Origin: Cylindrotheca closterium
Lineage: Eukaryota > Bacillariophyta > Bacillariophyceae > Bacillariales > Bacillariaceae
Assembly: GCA_933822405.4 (NCBI GenBank)
Contig: CAKOGP040002091.1
Span: 500,504-564,503 of the forward strand
DNA length: 64,000 nucleotides
Reading direction: 5' to 3'
The notes under the pieces are model-generated. The model did no database searches and was not told the origin of the DNA. It saw only the letters and a list, made by a program, of their open reading frames with translations. Below, piece after piece: positions 62,950 to 64,000 of this stretch. Position 1 is the first letter of the stretch, and each line of letters opens with the position of its first letter. Both the position numbers and the translations under genes were made by a program.

Positions 62950-64000
62950 ATGATGAAACAACGGCCTACCTTACATTCGCTACAAAGCCCCAAGAAAAAA
63001 TTGCCAGTGTCCAGTGTGATTTTGACTGTTCTGACGGTGTTTTTGGTATTCCTAGTCTTGCTTGTGACTTGGGTAAACTTGTTTGTCTATGCACCACCGA
63101 GTACACAAGAACCCCCGTTGAACCTACCATTAGCAGAAGAATGTGAACCAAGCAACAAGAAAACGTCTTCAATACAAGCCTTGCCATCAACACCGCGGGT
63201 ACTGATTCCCGCTGTGGATGAAGAAGTCATGACTGATAGTACCAACGCTACAGTGATGGGCATGGCAACAGGCTACAATATCGGTGTCTACAAACGCTTT
63301 GTTGGCTCTTTGCGGAAGTCTGGGTATACGGGTAAGTCGTGATTGAATTCCTATTGGATGGGAGCTTCAAGAGATGACGACTGAATTGTCCCCCCTACGG
63401 CTCATTTTTTCTGACCACCACATGCCGCTCATGCATATCTCAGGTCATATAATATTGGTCATCGCCGACGAGCCCGCAAGAGGTGTCGTAGAGTATTTAT
63501 CCAGCAAAGGTGTCATTATGAAAACTCTAAAAAAAGTCCCATGCACCACCAAGATATTCGATGAAGGAGAGAAAGTTAGCGGTCACGCAATGGAAGTTGC
63601 CACCTGTGCCCATCCATACCCTTATCTTAAGATCCGATGGGGACGATTTCCACTTCTTCGAGACTTTTTGCAAGAATGTGAGACTTGTACTGGGCCAGTG
63701 CTTGTAACCGATGTTCGCGATGCTCTTTTCCAAAGAGATCCCTTTGGAGATGGAGCTCCTGTAGTTAGAGGATTGCAAGTCTTTCAAGAAGCCAAATTCC
63801 AAAAGACTACCCATTGGTTGGTTAAGGGCCCAGTATCCAAATGCAAAGGTATCGTCATTGATGATGTTATGCTTTGCAGCGGTACTACAATTGGAACGAG
63901 AGAAGCCGTGCTAGAGTACTTGGAAATCATGCACCAAGAAATGGCCGAATGGATGAAAGACCCAAAGTGCTGCTGTAACAAGATGAACGGGGACGACCAA
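62950..64000 (+). CDS. Glycosyltransferase-like type II membrane protein, 3' partial
   Basis: Exon 1 62950-63331 and exon 2 63444 to the window edge, with a 112-nt GTAAGT...TCAG intron splitting a Gly codon; about 313 residues seen. A signal-anchor helix occupies residues ~20-45 (SVILTVLTVFLVFLVLLVTW), giving a lumenal C-terminus. After a Pro/Ser stem, the catalytic-type region shows GHIILVIADEPARGVVEYLS, then KIRWGRFPLLRDFLQ and VLVTDVRDALFQRDPFGDGA, a DxD-like motif context known from plant and algal Golgi/ER glycosyltransferases. It continues with IVIDDVMLCSGTTIGTREAV. Orientation and motifs fit a glycosyltransferase; donor and acceptor are unknown. Confidence 0.75.

Overview
This window is nuclear DNA of a photosynthetic stramenopile, most probably a pennate diatom. 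Three kinds of evidence support this. Genes carry short GT-AG introns; I could place 19, all 76-127 nt. Several proteins start with an ER-type signal peptide ending at an Ala-Phe junction (EAF/TSP, QAF/VQP, DAF/APS), the signature of import into a red-algal secondary plastid. The content includes VIPP1, a plastid-type ferredoxin-domain protein and a BASS carrier. Genes are dense, on both strands, often in divergent or convergent pairs with 75-500 bp between them. The genus cannot be resolved by reading. No rRNA, tRNA, CRISPR array or intact transposon was seen.

Layout. 1-5579: 3' part of a huge acidic repeat protein with nested tandem repeats (939 bp units). 6426-9424: ankyrin-repeat protein. 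9718-12290 (minus): VIPP1 and an LEA_2-like membrane protein. 12891-21059 (minus): a DUF3638/DUF3645 giant protein whose single frame is interrupted by three in-frame stops and no frameshift. 21614-26038: plastid ferredoxin-domain protein, a small membrane protein and a CELF-like RRM protein. 26567-33700: an RRM plus CysRS-like helical protein with a signal peptide, a polytopic membrane protein, a plastid BASS symporter and an unknown membrane protein. 33815-38521: MOV10/UPF1-type helicase and VPS28. 39076-42381: two divergent 255-aa paralogues with a thioredoxin-like fold and a DHYC palmitoyltransferase. 43352-47514: a B12D/NDUFA4-like small subunit and a 979-aa chimeric mitochondrial-carrier protein. 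47819-53667: MiaB/CDK5RAP1 methylthiotransferase, IBA57, UDP-glucuronate decarboxylase and an LYR protein. 53982-59231: SRP receptor beta and two adjacent membrane proteins sharing a transmembrane/juxtamembrane module, ending at a 10-N assembly gap (59232-59241). 59242-64000: an unknown protein cut by the gap, a small membrane protein, an aldo/keto reductase with plastid targeting, and a glycosyltransferase-like protein running off the right edge.

There is no operon-like system. The genes sort into organelle functions (plastid: VIPP1, ferredoxin protein, BASS, aldo/keto reductase; mitochondrion: MiaB/CDK5RAP1, IBA57, LYR, B12D; Fe-S handling is shared by the first three of the mitochondrial set) and endomembrane functions (SRPRB, VPS28, UXS, DHYC enzyme). 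The most unusual items are the nonsense-interrupted DUF3638 locus, the chimeric carrier, the degenerate DHYC enzyme, the RRM/CysRS-helical protein, and the paired membrane-module genes.
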